Shown: piece after piece, positions 1 to 7,943 of the stretch
How positions within the stretch are numbered: position 1 is the stretch's first letter
How the letters are laid out: the number at the start of each line of letters is the position of its first letter
Assembly: GCA_934096275.1 (NCBI GenBank)
Contig: CAKOLK010000003.1
Span: forward strand, 1-64,000
Reading direction: 5' to 3'
Source: an uncultured Bacilli bacterium
Lineage (GTDB): Bacteria; Bacillota_I; Bacilli_A; RF39; UBA660
Length of the DNA: 64,000 bases
The notes under the pieces: generated by a model
What the model was told of the DNA's origin: nothing
The model's database searches: none
Seen by the model: the letters and a program-made list of their open reading frames with translations, nothing else
Program-made: the position numbers and the translations under genes

Positions 1-79
1 AATATGATATTATTAGAAGTATAAATTAGCACTTATGAGGTAGTTCAATGTGCGGACACTTATTATTTCCATTTATATT

Positions 80-102
80 GCAAAAAACAATTTGCTTTTT
101 TT
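80..102 (+). terminator. Possible intrinsic terminator upstream of tig
   Basis: A short stem GCAAA/TTTGC (80-84 with 91-95) is followed by seven T. It would end whatever is transcribed from the left, which lies outside the window. The stem is only 5 bp, so this is weak. Bases 1-79 contain no coding feature I can support. Confidence 0.4.
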
Positions 103-103
103 C

Positions 104-132
104 TTGATATTAATAAATAAATATTATATAAT
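104..132 (+). promoter_or_regulatory. Sigma-A-type promoter of tig
   Basis: TTGATA (104-109) and TATAAT (127-132) are separated by 17 bp. Predicted transcription start is near 139, just before the ribosome binding site of tig. Confidence 0.75.
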
Positions 133-156
133 ATTAACGAAAAGGAGAGGAATAAT

Positions 157-1416
157 ATGGAAAAAAATAACAATGTACATAACGTAACAGTTAAATTTAC
201 AAAAGAAGAATTTGATAATGCTATAGATAAAGCATTCGATAAAAAGAAAAAAGACATCAAAATGGATGGCTTCAGACAAGGAAAAGTACCAAAAGACGTT
301 TATCTAAAAAAAGCAGGAAAAGAATCTTTATACATGGATGCACTTGATATCCTATTACCAACTGCATATGATAAAGCCTTAAGCGAAGGAAAATATACTC
401 CAATAATTGAGCCAAAAGTTGATATAAAATCAATTGGTGATGAAGGAGTAGAATTAGAATTTGTTATTACAACAATGCCTGAAGTAAAAATTAAAAAATA
501 TAAAGGACTAAAAGTTAAAAAAGATAAAGTAGAAGTAACACAAGAAGAAATAGATCATGAAATAGAACACCTACTATCTAAATACAACGAAATAGTAGTA
601 AAAGAATTCGGTGAAGTAGAAAATACAAACACTGCAGTAATAGACTTCGAAGGATTTAAAGATGGAGTAGCATTCGCTGGTGGAAAAGGAGAAAATTATC
701 CACTAGAAATTGGTTCAAACACATTCATCCCAGGATTTGAAGAACAATTAATCGGAATGAAAAAAGATGAAGAAAAAGAAATCAATGTAACATTCCCAGA
801 AGACTACCATGTCGAAGACTTAAAAGGAAAAGAAGTAACATTCAAAGTAAAAGTCAATGAAATAAAAGAAATAGTAAAAAGAGAATTAGATGAAGAATTC
901 TTCGAAGATTTAGGACTTGAAGGAGTAAACTCTAAAGAAACACTTGAAGAAGAAATTAAAAAGAATATCGAAGCATCTAAAGAACACGAAACAGAAGAAA
1001 AATACATAGATGACTTACTTGATGCAGTAGCAAAACAAACAACTACTGACATTCCTGAAGAATTATTAAACGATGAAATAAATCACATGATCAAAAGATT
1101 CGAAGAACAAGTAAGAATGCAAGGAATAGCACTCGAAGCATTCTATGAAATGACTAAATCAACTGAAGAAGATTTAAGAAATCAAATGAAACCTGAAGCA
1201 GAAAAACACATTATGTATAGATTCATCATTGATACTATAAAAGATGAAGAAAAAATCGAAGTATCAACTGAAGAAACAGAAAAAGAAGCTGAAGAACTAA
1301 GTAAAAAATATGAAATGGATAAAAACCAACTATTAGAAATGTATGGTGGAATAGAAACATTAAAATATGAACTTGAAGTAAGAAAAGTAATTGATTTCTT
1401 AAAAGAAAATAACTAA
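157..1416 (+). CDS. tig: Trigger factor (ribosome-associated chaperone, peptidyl-prolyl isomerase)
   Basis: This protein binds at the ribosomal exit tunnel and shields nascent chains. The ribosome-docking signature GFRQGKVP is at residues 38-45 of an N-terminal tail domain. An FKBP-type isomerase domain follows at about 155-245, then a long acidic, helical C-terminal chaperone arm. The length (419 aa) is normal for the family. The ATG at 157 has a GGAGAGG ribosome binding site. The gene is a single transcription unit: a consensus promoter lies just upstream and a strong terminator directly follows. The isomerase segment and the docking motif make the call secure. Confidence 0.96.
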   Translation: MEKNNNVHNVTVKFTKEEFDNAIDKAFDKKKKDIKMDGFRQGKVPKDVYLKKAGKESLYMDALDILLPTAYDKALSEGKYTPIIEPKVDIKSIGDEGVELEFVITTMPEVKIKKYKGLKVKKDKVEVTQEEIDHEIEHLLSKYNEIVVKEFGEVENTNTAVIDFEGFKDGVAFAGGKGENYPLEIGSNTFIPGFEEQLIGMKKDEEKEINVTFPEDYHVEDLKGKEVTFKVKVNEIKEIVKRELDEEFFEDLGLEGVNSKETLEEEIKKNIEASKEHETEEKYIDDLLDAVAKQTTTDIPEELLNDEINHMIKRFEEQVRMQGIALEAFYEMTKSTEEDLRNQMKPEAEKHIMYRFIIDTIKDEEKIEVSTEETEKEAEELSKKYEMDKNQLLEMYGGIETLKYELEVRKVIDFLKENN

Positions 1417-1417
1417 A

Positions 1418-1441
1418 AATAAGCAATTGCTTATTTTTTTT
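1418..1441 (+). terminator. Intrinsic terminator of tig
   Basis: A perfect 18-nt palindrome (1418-1435, arms AATAAGCAA and TTGCTTATT) runs into a T tract two bases after the tig stop codon. Confidence 0.8.
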
Positions 1442-1456
1442 AAGAAGGTGAACTAA

Positions 1457-2635
1457 ATGGAAAACATAATCCTAATAAAATATGGTGAACTAACTACCAA
1501 AAAAGACAATAGAAAACAATTTATAAACATTCTATATAATAATTTAAAAGAAAAAATTAAAAAATATGATGCTAAAATAATAAAAGAACATGCAAGAATG
1601 TATATAATATGCAATGAACATACTAATGAAATATTAGATATAGTATCAAATACATTCGGTATCCATGCGTTTAATATCTGCTATAAGACACATACTAATA
1701 CCGAAGACATTAAGTCTTTAACGCTAGAACTTTTAAAACAAAAAACCTTTAAAACATTCAAAGTAGAAACAAAAAGAAGAGACAAAAACTTTCCTATAAA
1801 AAGCATGGACTTTAATCACGTAATAGGAAGTCATATTCTAAAAAATATAAATGACATAAAAGTAGAAGTACAAAACCCAGAAATACTAGTACACATTGAA
1901 ATAAATAAAGAAGATACATACATTTACTTTAATGACATAAAAGGACTCGGAGGATATCCAGTCGGAGTACAACAAAAAGGATTATTAATGCTATCCGGAG
2001 GAATAGACTCACCAGTCGCAGGATACTTAGCACTAAAAAGAGGAATAAAAATAGATGCAATCTACTTTGAAGCAATACCTCATACTAGTCTAAATGCTAG
2101 AGAAAAAGTAAAAACATTAGCAACAGAACTTTTGAAATATACAAAAGATATTAATCTATACGTTGTACCAATAACAAAACTACAAGAAGAAATATATAAA
2201 AACTGTGACTCTACATACATAATAACAATACTAAGAAGAATGATGTATCGTATTAGTGAACAACTAGCAAATAAAAATGAACAATTAGTCCTAATAAATG
2301 GTGAATCAATTGGTCAAGTTGCAAGCCAAACGCTAAATAGCATGAGAGTAATAAATGAAGTAGTAAAAATTCCTGTTATTAGACCAGTAGCTTGTTTAGA
2401 TAAATTAGAAATAATAGAAATTGCAAAAAAAATAAATACATATGAAACAAGCATATTGCCTTATGAAGACTGTTGTACTATATTTGTTCCACGTCATCCA
2501 GTAATAAATCCAAAACATGAAAAATGTTTAAAAGAAGAACAAAAAATTAACTACGAACAATTAATAAAAGAATCAATTGATAATACAATGATTATAAACA
2601 TAAAAGACGAAGAACAATTTAGTGATATTCTTTAA
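1457..2635 (+). CDS. thiI: tRNA uracil 4-sulfurtransferase ThiI
   Basis: ThiI makes 4-thiouridine at position 8 of tRNA and can supply sulfur for thiamine thiazole synthesis. A THUMP RNA-binding region fills about residues 60-165. The adenylating PP-loop LSGGIDSPVAGYLA starts near residue 177. The protein ends without a rhodanese domain, as in Bacillus ThiI (about 400 aa). A CC pair in a YEDCCTIFVPRHP context lies near residue 335. The ATG at 1457 follows AAGAAGGTGA at good spacing. The cysteine desulfurase that would feed it is not in this window. Confidence 0.95.
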   Translation: MENIILIKYGELTTKKDNRKQFINILYNNLKEKIKKYDAKIIKEHARMYIICNEHTNEILDIVSNTFGIHAFNICYKTHTNTEDIKSLTLELLKQKTFKTFKVETKRRDKNFPIKSMDFNHVIGSHILKNINDIKVEVQNPEILVHIEINKEDTYIYFNDIKGLGGYPVGVQQKGLLMLSGGIDSPVAGYLALKRGIKIDAIYFEAIPHTSLNAREKVKTLATELLKYTKDINLYVVPITKLQEEIYKNCDSTYIITILRRMMYRISEQLANKNEQLVLINGESIGQVASQTLNSMRVINEVVKIPVIRPVACLDKLEIIEIAKKINTYETSILPYEDCCTIFVPRHPVINPKHEKCLKEEQKINYEQLIKESIDNTMIINIKDEEQFSDIL

Positions 2636-2660
2636 ACCAAAAATTACCAACGAAAAAAAC

Positions 2661-2689
2661 GTATGAAATTGTCAAAAAATCACATTCTA
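2661..2689 (+). promoter_or_regulatory. Sigma-G-type forespore promoter of the SASP gene
   Basis: GTATG (2661-2665) and CATTCTA (2683-2689) are 17 bp apart. This fits the Bacillus sigma-G consensus of GHATR and CATNHTA. The identical arrangement precedes spoVAC at 12359-12387, and SigG is encoded at 36885-37655. Confidence 0.7.
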
Positions 2690-2714
2690 TAAATGTATAG
2701 GAGGTGAAAATACA

Positions 2715-2924
2715 ATGAATCAAAACAAAGCAAATAGCAAGCTAGTAGTTCCAGGAGCTAAACAAGCTATCGAATCTATGAAATATGAAATAGCTAGAGA
2801 ATTTGGTGTAACTTTAGGTCCAGATGCTACTTCAAGAGCTAATGGTTCAGTTGGTGGAGAAATCACTAAACGTTTAGTTGAAAGAGGAATGAATCAATTA
2901 AGCGGTACAAACTACACTAAATAG
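2715..2924 (+). CDS. Alpha/beta-type small acid-soluble spore protein
   Basis: These proteins coat and protect DNA in the dormant spore and are degraded at germination by the GPR protease. The 69-aa protein has the family's two conserved blocks: [27 protein letters not shown] at residues 11-34 (it contains the GPR cleavage region around YEIAREFG) and [23 protein letters not shown] at about 35-58. Length is typical. The ribosome binding site AGGAGGTGA is near perfect. A sigma-G-type promoter precedes it and a strong hairpin terminator follows, so it is a lone forespore gene. Confidence 0.95.
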   Translation: MNQNKANSKLVVPGAKQAIESMKYEIAREFGVTLGPDATSRANGSVGGEITKRLVERGMNQLSGTNYTK

Positions 2925-2940
2925 TTAATATAAATTACTA

Positions 2941-2980
2941 AAAAGGATAGAAAAGGTTTATTTTTCTATCCTTTTGTTTT
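2941..2980 (+). terminator. Intrinsic terminator of the SASP gene
   Basis: A perfect 13-bp stem (2941-2953 with 2963-2975) with a 9-nt loop is followed by GTTTT. Confidence 0.8.
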
Positions 2981-3007
2981 ATAATATACAACAAGAGGTG
3001 ACAAAAT

Positions 3008-3646
3008 ATGATACCAAAAAAATTAATTAAAAAATATGATGAACTAGTTACAAATGAAAAATATAATAGTCTATTACACAAAACACTAAACCAAATTATG
3101 CAAGATGGCACTTTCATACTCGGAGCAGGAGACGATCTTTTCATTGTAAAAAATGAAGAAGAAACAAAAATACTTGAATTATCATTAAAAGAGCAAGATG
3201 AAAAGTTTCTATTTAATTTGAAGATTGATATAAACGAAAAAGATCTTAATTTAAAACAAGATATAAGAATAAACTTTTTTAAAAATATAATCTATATCGA
3301 AAACAAAAAACGAGAAAACAATCAAGAAACATCATTAATTGAACAATATATAGACAATGAATTAAAAATATATTACCTAACCGAAGAAAATGAAAAAGAA
3401 GAAACATTATCAAATAAAGTTATGTATATTCTAGATGATAAAACAGTAGCGACATATGAAATAGACTATATAGGACTAGAAAAACAAGAAAAAATTAAAA
3501 AATCAAAAGAAATAAAACCATTCGTATTTAATGATATGGAAAACAAAGAAGAATGTAAGATAGAATACAATGATGATATTCCAAAAAGAACATATAAAAA
3601 ACTAGAAAGAAAAGTAATTAAAGAATTAAGAAAAGTTTTAAAATAA
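3008..3646 (+). CDS. Hypothetical protein, 212 aa, soluble, highly charged
   Basis: I do not recognise this family. The protein has no signal peptide or membrane helix and is very rich in Lys and Glu. A glycine-containing patch (FILGAGDDLFIV) lies at about residues 37-48. The last 30 residues are strongly basic and probably helical. The ATG at 3008 has an AAGAGGTGA ribosome binding site, and a TATAAT (2980-2985) lies inside the tail of the preceding terminator. It sits between a spore gene and a lipid-synthesis gene; no function follows from that. Confidence 0.75.
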   Translation: MIPKKLIKKYDELVTNEKYNSLLHKTLNQIMQDGTFILGAGDDLFIVKNEEETKILELSLKEQDEKFLFNLKIDINEKDLNLKQDIRINFFKNIIYIENKKRENNQETSLIEQYIDNELKIYYLTEENEKEETLSNKVMYILDDKTVATYEIDYIGLEKQEKIKKSKEIKPFVFNDMENKEECKIEYNDDIPKRTYKKLERKVIKELRKVLK

Positions 3647-3773
3647 TTCTATAATTCTTTTTTTCTACAATTTTCATTCAAAGAAAAAGTTATATAAAAA
3701 CAAAAATAAGTTATAAAAAAAGAAATAATAACTAAAAATATTGTCTAAAAAGAACTCGTAATATAAGAAAAAC

Positions 3774-3802
3774 TAGACAAAAAAGTTAAATTGTGGTATA
3801 AT
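3774..3802 (+). promoter_or_regulatory. Promoter of the HAD-PlsC gene
   Basis: TAGACA (3774-3779), 17-bp spacer, TATAAT (3797-3802), with a TG one base before the -10 box. Transcription should start near 3809. The upstream in-frame ATG at 3804 therefore cannot be the start codon. Confidence 0.7.
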
Positions 3803-3833
3803 TATGCCGTTATTTATTAAGGGGGCATCAAAA

Positions 3834-5210
3834 ATGAAAATTATATTTGATACAGATGGAACACTTACAAATTTTAATAAATTTATAAATTTAAATGCGC
3901 TAAAATATTTTGAACAAGAATATGATATGACAATAGTTAATCCTAAAGCTCTAGAATTAGAGGACATTTTTGATATGGATAACTTCTTTACTAAAAAATA
4001 CCATATAAGTAAAGAAGAAGCAAAACTATATACTAAAAAAGCAATAGATAAATTTTGGGTAAATATACCAAGATTCATAAAGTTCTCAGTACTAGATAAA
4101 TTTAGGGAAGGAGCAACAGAATTTATAAACAATTCTATTAAAAATAATCATACAATCGAAGTTCATACCAGTAGAGCTAAAACAACCGAAGACACTCCAA
4201 TCGGAGAACTATCAAGAAAATTCACTTACTTACAATACAAAGCAAATGGTGCAAAAATTCCATATAATGCTTTTCATTTCTACAAAAATGATGAAGAAAA
4301 AACTAAAGCAATAATTGCAAGTAAACCAGACATAGTATTCGAAGATAAACCTGAAATAATTGAACAACTAACTAAAAATGGTATAAAAACAATATGTGTA
4401 AACGGAGTTCACAACGAAGAAGTAAAAGAATCAAAACTAACAAAAAAAATAGAAGACTTTAATCAAGTAGAGCAAGTAATAGATAGACTTTTAGGTAATA
4501 GTAAATATACTATGGAAAATAGAGTGCATGAATCAGATAATTTCTATAAAAAAGTAAGAGCTATAAGAACAGTTATTTTAAAAGAGTTTAATCCAATAAT
4601 AATAAATGAGAGTAACTTACTAAACAAAAAAGATGATGAAAGTATTTTAATCGCACCAAATCATCAAAGTACAGTGGATCCTCTTATAATTACAAGTATA
4701 ATTGATGAAAACATCCACTGGGCAGCACTAAAAAGATTCTTCGATGCTCAAGATAGTATATTTAACAATAATAAAAATCCATTATTATGTAAACTAACAG
4801 CATACTCATTTAAAAAATTTGAATACTTTCCAATAGAAAGACTAAAAGACAATCCAAAAGCTAACAATCTAAAAGCTTTAAAAGACATGGCACTATTCTT
4901 AAAAAATAATCAATACGTTGGAATATTTCCTGAAGGAACAACCAATAAATCAAAAGAAAAAGACTTTGGATACTTTGAACCAAGCTTCATTTCACTAGCA
5001 AAAAATGGGGACGCATTCATTCAACCAGTAACAGTTCTATGGATAAAAGACTTAGATATAGAACACAAGGTAATTATTAACTTTGCTGCTCCATTTAAAG
5101 TAGAAAATATGACAAAAGAAGAAGCATATAATAAGTATCTTGAAATTCAAAATGAGCAACTTGAAGAAAACAAAAAAATAAAACAACAACTAACTAGAAT
5201 AAAAAAATAA
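3834..5210 (+). CDS. Fusion of a HAD-family hydrolase and a PlsC-type acyltransferase
   Basis: The N-terminal part (about residues 1-225) is a HAD-like hydrolase: it opens with the nucleophile motif FDTDGT (D6 and D8) and has a late acidic motif VFEDKPE. The C-terminal part (about 240-458) is a 1-acyl-glycerol-3-phosphate acyltransferase with the catalytic HX4D box NHQSTVD (H277, D282) and an FPEGT substrate motif. It probably acylates lysophosphatidate at the membrane surface; the HAD substrate is unknown. A comparable fusion of a phosphatase and PlsC is known in mycobacteria. An in-frame ATG at 3804 lies before the transcription start, so the ATG at 3834 behind GGGGG was chosen. Confidence 0.85.
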   Translation: MKIIFDTDGTLTNFNKFINLNALKYFEQEYDMTIVNPKALELEDIFDMDNFFTKKYHISKEEAKLYTKKAIDKFWVNIPRFIKFSVLDKFREGATEFINNSIKNNHTIEVHTSRAKTTEDTPIGELSRKFTYLQYKANGAKIPYNAFHFYKNDEEKTKAIIASKPDIVFEDKPEIIEQLTKNGIKTICVNGVHNEEVKESKLTKKIEDFNQVEQVIDRLLGNSKYTMENRVHESDNFYKKVRAIRTVILKEFNPIIINESNLLNKKDDESILIAPNHQSTVDPLIITSIIDENIHWAALKRFFDAQDSIFNNNKNPLLCKLTAYSFKKFEYFPIERLKDNPKANNLKALKDMALFLKNNQYVGIFPEGTTNKSKEKDFGYFEPSFISLAKNGDAFIQPVTVLWIKDLDIEHKVIINFAAPFKVENMTKEEAYNKYLEIQNEQLEENKKIKQQLTRIKK

Positions 5211-5279
5211 CAAAAAATATTTAAAAAACAAAATAAAAATAGTATAATTAACTTATAAAAAATAAAGGAAGTGATCAAT

Positions 5280-7118
5280 ATGCATCCAAGTATACCTTTA
5301 CTAATAGCAAGTTTAATTTATACTATTTTAATTTTTGTCCTATTTTGTAAAAAAGAAAAAGTAAAAACAGTAGAAAATAAAATATACTTTTCATTACTAA
5401 TAACAGTAATAATAGGAATAATACTAGACATATGTGGAATATACTGTCATTTATATCTACCAGATAATAGCTTTATAAGATGGTTTGTAGTAAAACTATA
5501 CTTAGCCTACTTACTTGTATTTGTCTATTTAATAACTACATATGTTGTATTAATATCCTATCATAAAGAAATGACTCTAACAAAAGAAAAAGAACAAAGC
5601 AAAAAAGTAAAACGCATATTAAACACTTTAAATATAATACTTGCAATATCATTAATACTAAATTTCGTTTTAACATTTACATACTATAAAGAAGGAAACC
5701 AAGTATATCTATTTGGAAGCAATACAATCTATGTATATGGAATATCAGCACTAGGAATATTAAGCTGGATATGCGTTGTAATAAAAAATAGAAAAAGCAT
5801 ATCAATCAAAAAAATAGTGCCAATAATGCTATTCGTAGTATTCTGTGTACCAGTAATAGTATTACAACTATCAAATCCTGAGATACTAGTGGTCACATCA
5901 TTAACAGCATTCTTAGTTAACTTCATGTATCATACAATAGAAAACCCTGATACACAGATAATAGACTTGTTAACAAGAAATAAAGAACTTACTGAAAAGT
6001 CAGTAAATGAAAAGTCTAATTTCCTATTTAAGATATCTCAAGAATTAAGAAAACCTATTAAAGATATATCAAAAGATATAAATCTATTAAAAGATGAAAA
6101 TAATAAAGAAATAGAAAAAGAATTAATTGAACAAATAGATAATAATGCAAAATGTGCAAACTTTATAATAAATAATATTACTGATATAAGTAGTATGGAT
6201 ATAAAAAATAGTAATATAAAAGAAGATAATTATAATATAAAAAGATTATTTAAAGATATAGAGTTAAGTACTAATAATAATATAAAAAATAGTAATAAAG
6301 ATAGTAATATAAAGTTTACTATAAAAGAAAATACTAGTTATCCAGAAACTGTATATGGAGATAAGATTAAGTTAAAACAAATATTAATGTCTGTAATAAA
6401 TAATTCAATAAAATATACTGATAATGGTCATATAGATTTAGAAATAGATGCAATAGTAAGATATGATATGTGTAGATTTATACTTACAATAACAGATACA
6501 GGAATAGGAATGAATATAAGTAAAGTAAATAGATTATTATCAAAAGAAGAAGAGTTAAAAGACAATATAATCGAAGAAAATAATCTTAATTTAAGTATAC
6601 CAGTAGTCCATAAACTATTAAAAGTAGTCGGAGGAAATATAAATATAACAAGTAAAGAGAATAAAGGTACAATAGTAACAATAGTAATAAATCAAGAAAT
6701 AAACTATGATAGTACAGGATTAGTACTAAAAGATATAAATAATTATAGTAATCCAAAAAGAAAACTAAGAGTACTTTTAGTAGATAATAATGATGAATTA
6801 GAAAGAGTAGAAAAGATACTAGATGAAAGAGATATAGATAAAGTAGTAACATTATTTGGACAAGATTGTGTAGATAAGATAGAACATAATGAAGAATATG
6901 ATTTAATAATAATAAAAGATGAATTAGGAAAAGAAACAGCTTATGAGATATTAAGTAAATTAAAACAAATACCAAAGTTTAAGACACCAGTAATAATTGC
7001 GATAGATAAAGAAAAAGAATTTATAAAAGAACATTTTATAAAAGATGGTTTTAAAGATTGCATTATTTTAAATGATGATAAAAAATCTTTAGAAGAAACC
7101 CTGAATAAATACATATGA
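5280..7118 (+). CDS. Membrane hybrid sensor kinase-like protein with degenerate phosphoacceptor sites
   Basis: Six or seven hydrophobic helices fill about residues 1-210. A dimerisation/phosphoacceptor helix and a HATPase domain (N box INNSIKYT, G1 box DTGIGM) follow, then a receiver-like domain at about 497-612. The H box reads SQELRKP, with Q254 where the phosphorylated His belongs. In the receiver the usual Asp is replaced (DLIIIKDELG, K546). The ATP site looks intact. It may act as an allosteric ATPase or dimerisation partner rather than a phosphotransfer enzyme. The GTG at 5271 lies within the ribosome binding site AAGGAAGTGA, so the ATG at 5280 is the start. Confidence 0.82.
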   Translation: MHPSIPLLIASLIYTILIFVLFCKKEKVKTVENKIYFSLLITVIIGIILDICGIYCHLYLPDNSFIRWFVVKLYLAYLLVFVYLITTYVVLISYHKEMTLTKEKEQSKKVKRILNTLNIILAISLILNFVLTFTYYKEGNQVYLFGSNTIYVYGISALGILSWICVVIKNRKSISIKKIVPIMLFVVFCVPVIVLQLSNPEILVVTSLTAFLVNFMYHTIENPDTQIIDLLTRNKELTEKSVNEKSNFLFKISQELRKPIKDISKDINLLKDENNKEIEKELIEQIDNNAKCANFIINNITDISSMDIKNSNIKEDNYNIKRLFKDIELSTNNNIKNSNKDSNIKFTIKENTSYPETVYGDKIKLKQILMSVINNSIKYTDNGHIDLEIDAIVRYDMCRFILTITDTGIGMNISKVNRLLSKEEELKDNIIEENNLNLSIPVVHKLLKVVGGNINITSKENKGTIVTIVINQEINYDSTGLVLKDINNYSNPKRKLRVLLVDNNDELERVEKILDERDIDKVVTLFGQDCVDKIEHNEEYDLIIIKDELGKETAYEILSKLKQIPKFKTPVIIAIDKEKEFIKEHFIKDGFKDCIILNDDKKSLEETLNKYI

Positions 7119-7125
7119 GGCTAAC

Positions 7126-7518
7126 ATGAAAGTATTAAGTATAAAAGAACCATATGCAACACTACTAATGAAACAAATAAAACATATAGAAACAAGAAGT
7201 TGGAAAACTAACTATCGAGGAGAAATATATATTCATGTAAGTGGGAAAACACTAGAAAAAACAGCAAAACAAAACAAAAAAATACAAGAATTAATAAAAG
7301 ACATCCCTATGAATTATGGCTATATTATATGCAAAGGAAACTTAGTAGATTGCATCTATATGGATAAAGAATATTTAAAAAAAATAAAAAAAGATAAAAT
7401 AGAATACTTACTTGGTGATTACCAAGAAGGAAGATATGCCTGGATAATAAATGATATAAAACCGATAAAACCCATCAAAGCTAAAGGACAACTTGGCATT
7501 TGGAACTATAAAATTTAG
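7126..7518 (+). CDS. ASCH domain protein
   Basis: ASCH domains have a PUA-like beta-barrel fold and are thought to bind RNA or nucleotides; one member, E. coli YqfB, is an amidohydrolase. The conserved features are LSIKEPYATLLMKQIKHIETR at the N-terminus, the basic SWKTNYRG strand, and KAKGQLGIW at the C-terminus. At 130 aa the protein is one complete domain. It starts 7 bases after the sensor kinase stop codon and is probably cotranscribed with it. The next gene has its own promoter. Confidence 0.85.
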   Translation: MKVLSIKEPYATLLMKQIKHIETRSWKTNYRGEIYIHVSGKTLEKTAKQNKKIQELIKDIPMNYGYIICKGNLVDCIYMDKEYLKKIKKDKIEYLLGDYQEGRYAWIINDIKPIKPIKAKGQLGIWNYKI

Positions 7519-7527
7519 CAAAAACAC

Positions 7528-7556
7528 TTGCCAAAATCATATATTTATAGTATATT
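7528..7556 (+). promoter_or_regulatory. Promoter of rpsO-pnp
   Basis: TTGCCA (7528-7533), 17-bp spacer, TATATT (7551-7556). Predicted start near 7563 leaves a leader of about 73 nt before rpsO. Confidence 0.7.
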
Positions 7557-7562
7557 ATTGAT

Positions 7563-7635
7563 GTTCCATTTCTTGGATAAATGAAAATCCTTATTTATCT
7601 AGGTTCTGGTGAAAATATATAAGGAGGTAAATAAA
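7563..7635 (+). promoter_or_regulatory. Structured rpsO leader, candidate S15 autoregulatory element
   Basis: The leader contains a GATAAAT/ATTTATC helix (about 7575-7599) flanked by short GG/CC-capable segments, just before an AAGGAGG ribosome binding site (7621-7627). S15 represses its own mRNA through leader structures in several bacteria, including Bacillus relatives. The pairing is seen; the regulation is inferred. Confidence 0.45.
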
Positions 7636-7905
7636 ATGGCTTTAAGTGTAGAAAAGAAACAAGAAATCATTAAAAACTTCGCAAGAGGTGAAAAAGATAC
7701 AGGTTCTGCTGAAGTACAAATAGCAATCTTAACTGAAGAAATTAAAAACTTAACAGAACACTTAAAAGAACACAAACACGATTACCATTCTAGAAGAGGT
7801 CTTTTAAAGAAAGTAGGACAAAGAAGAAGTTTACTTAACTACTTAAAAAATAAAGACGTTACTAGATATCGTGAAGTTGTTAAAAAATTAGGATTAAGAA
7901 AGTAG
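7636..7905 (+). CDS. rpsO: 30S ribosomal protein S15
   Basis: S15 (uS15) binds 16S rRNA early in small-subunit assembly. The 89-aa protein shows the family blocks [19 protein letters not shown] and [20 protein letters not shown]. The ATG at 7636 follows AAGGAGG at ideal spacing. An in-frame GTG at 7609 overlaps the leader and would add nine residues, so it was rejected. The gene leads a unit with pnp, the usual neighbour in many bacteria, with an attenuator-like hairpin between them. Confidence 0.97.
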   Translation: MALSVEKKQEIIKNFARGEKDTGSAEVQIAILTEEIKNLTEHLKEHKHDYHSRRGLLKKVGQRRSLLNYLKNKDVTRYREVVKKLGLRK

Positions 7906-7933
7906 GCACTATTTTTTAGTGTCTTTTATTTTA
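7905..7933 (+). terminator. Hairpin between rpsO and pnp
   Basis: Stem 7905-7911 with 7917-7923 (one G-U pair) followed by a T-rich stretch. It lies directly between rpsO and pnp and may be a partial terminator or an RNA processing site. Confidence 0.55.
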
Positions 7934-7943
7934 GGAGGAATAT

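Noticed and set aside
28..63. Two CACTTAT copies at the left edge as an insertion-sequence end
   Set aside because: Too short, no transposase and cut by the window edge.
804..1052. Antisense ORFs inside tig, pnp, parE and other genes
   Set aside because: They follow from purine-rich coding strands, have no ribosome binding sites and encode low-complexity Ser/Leu-rich sequence.
3804..3833. Upstream ATG as start of the HAD-PlsC gene
   Set aside because: It lies before the predicted transcription start and has no ribosome binding site.
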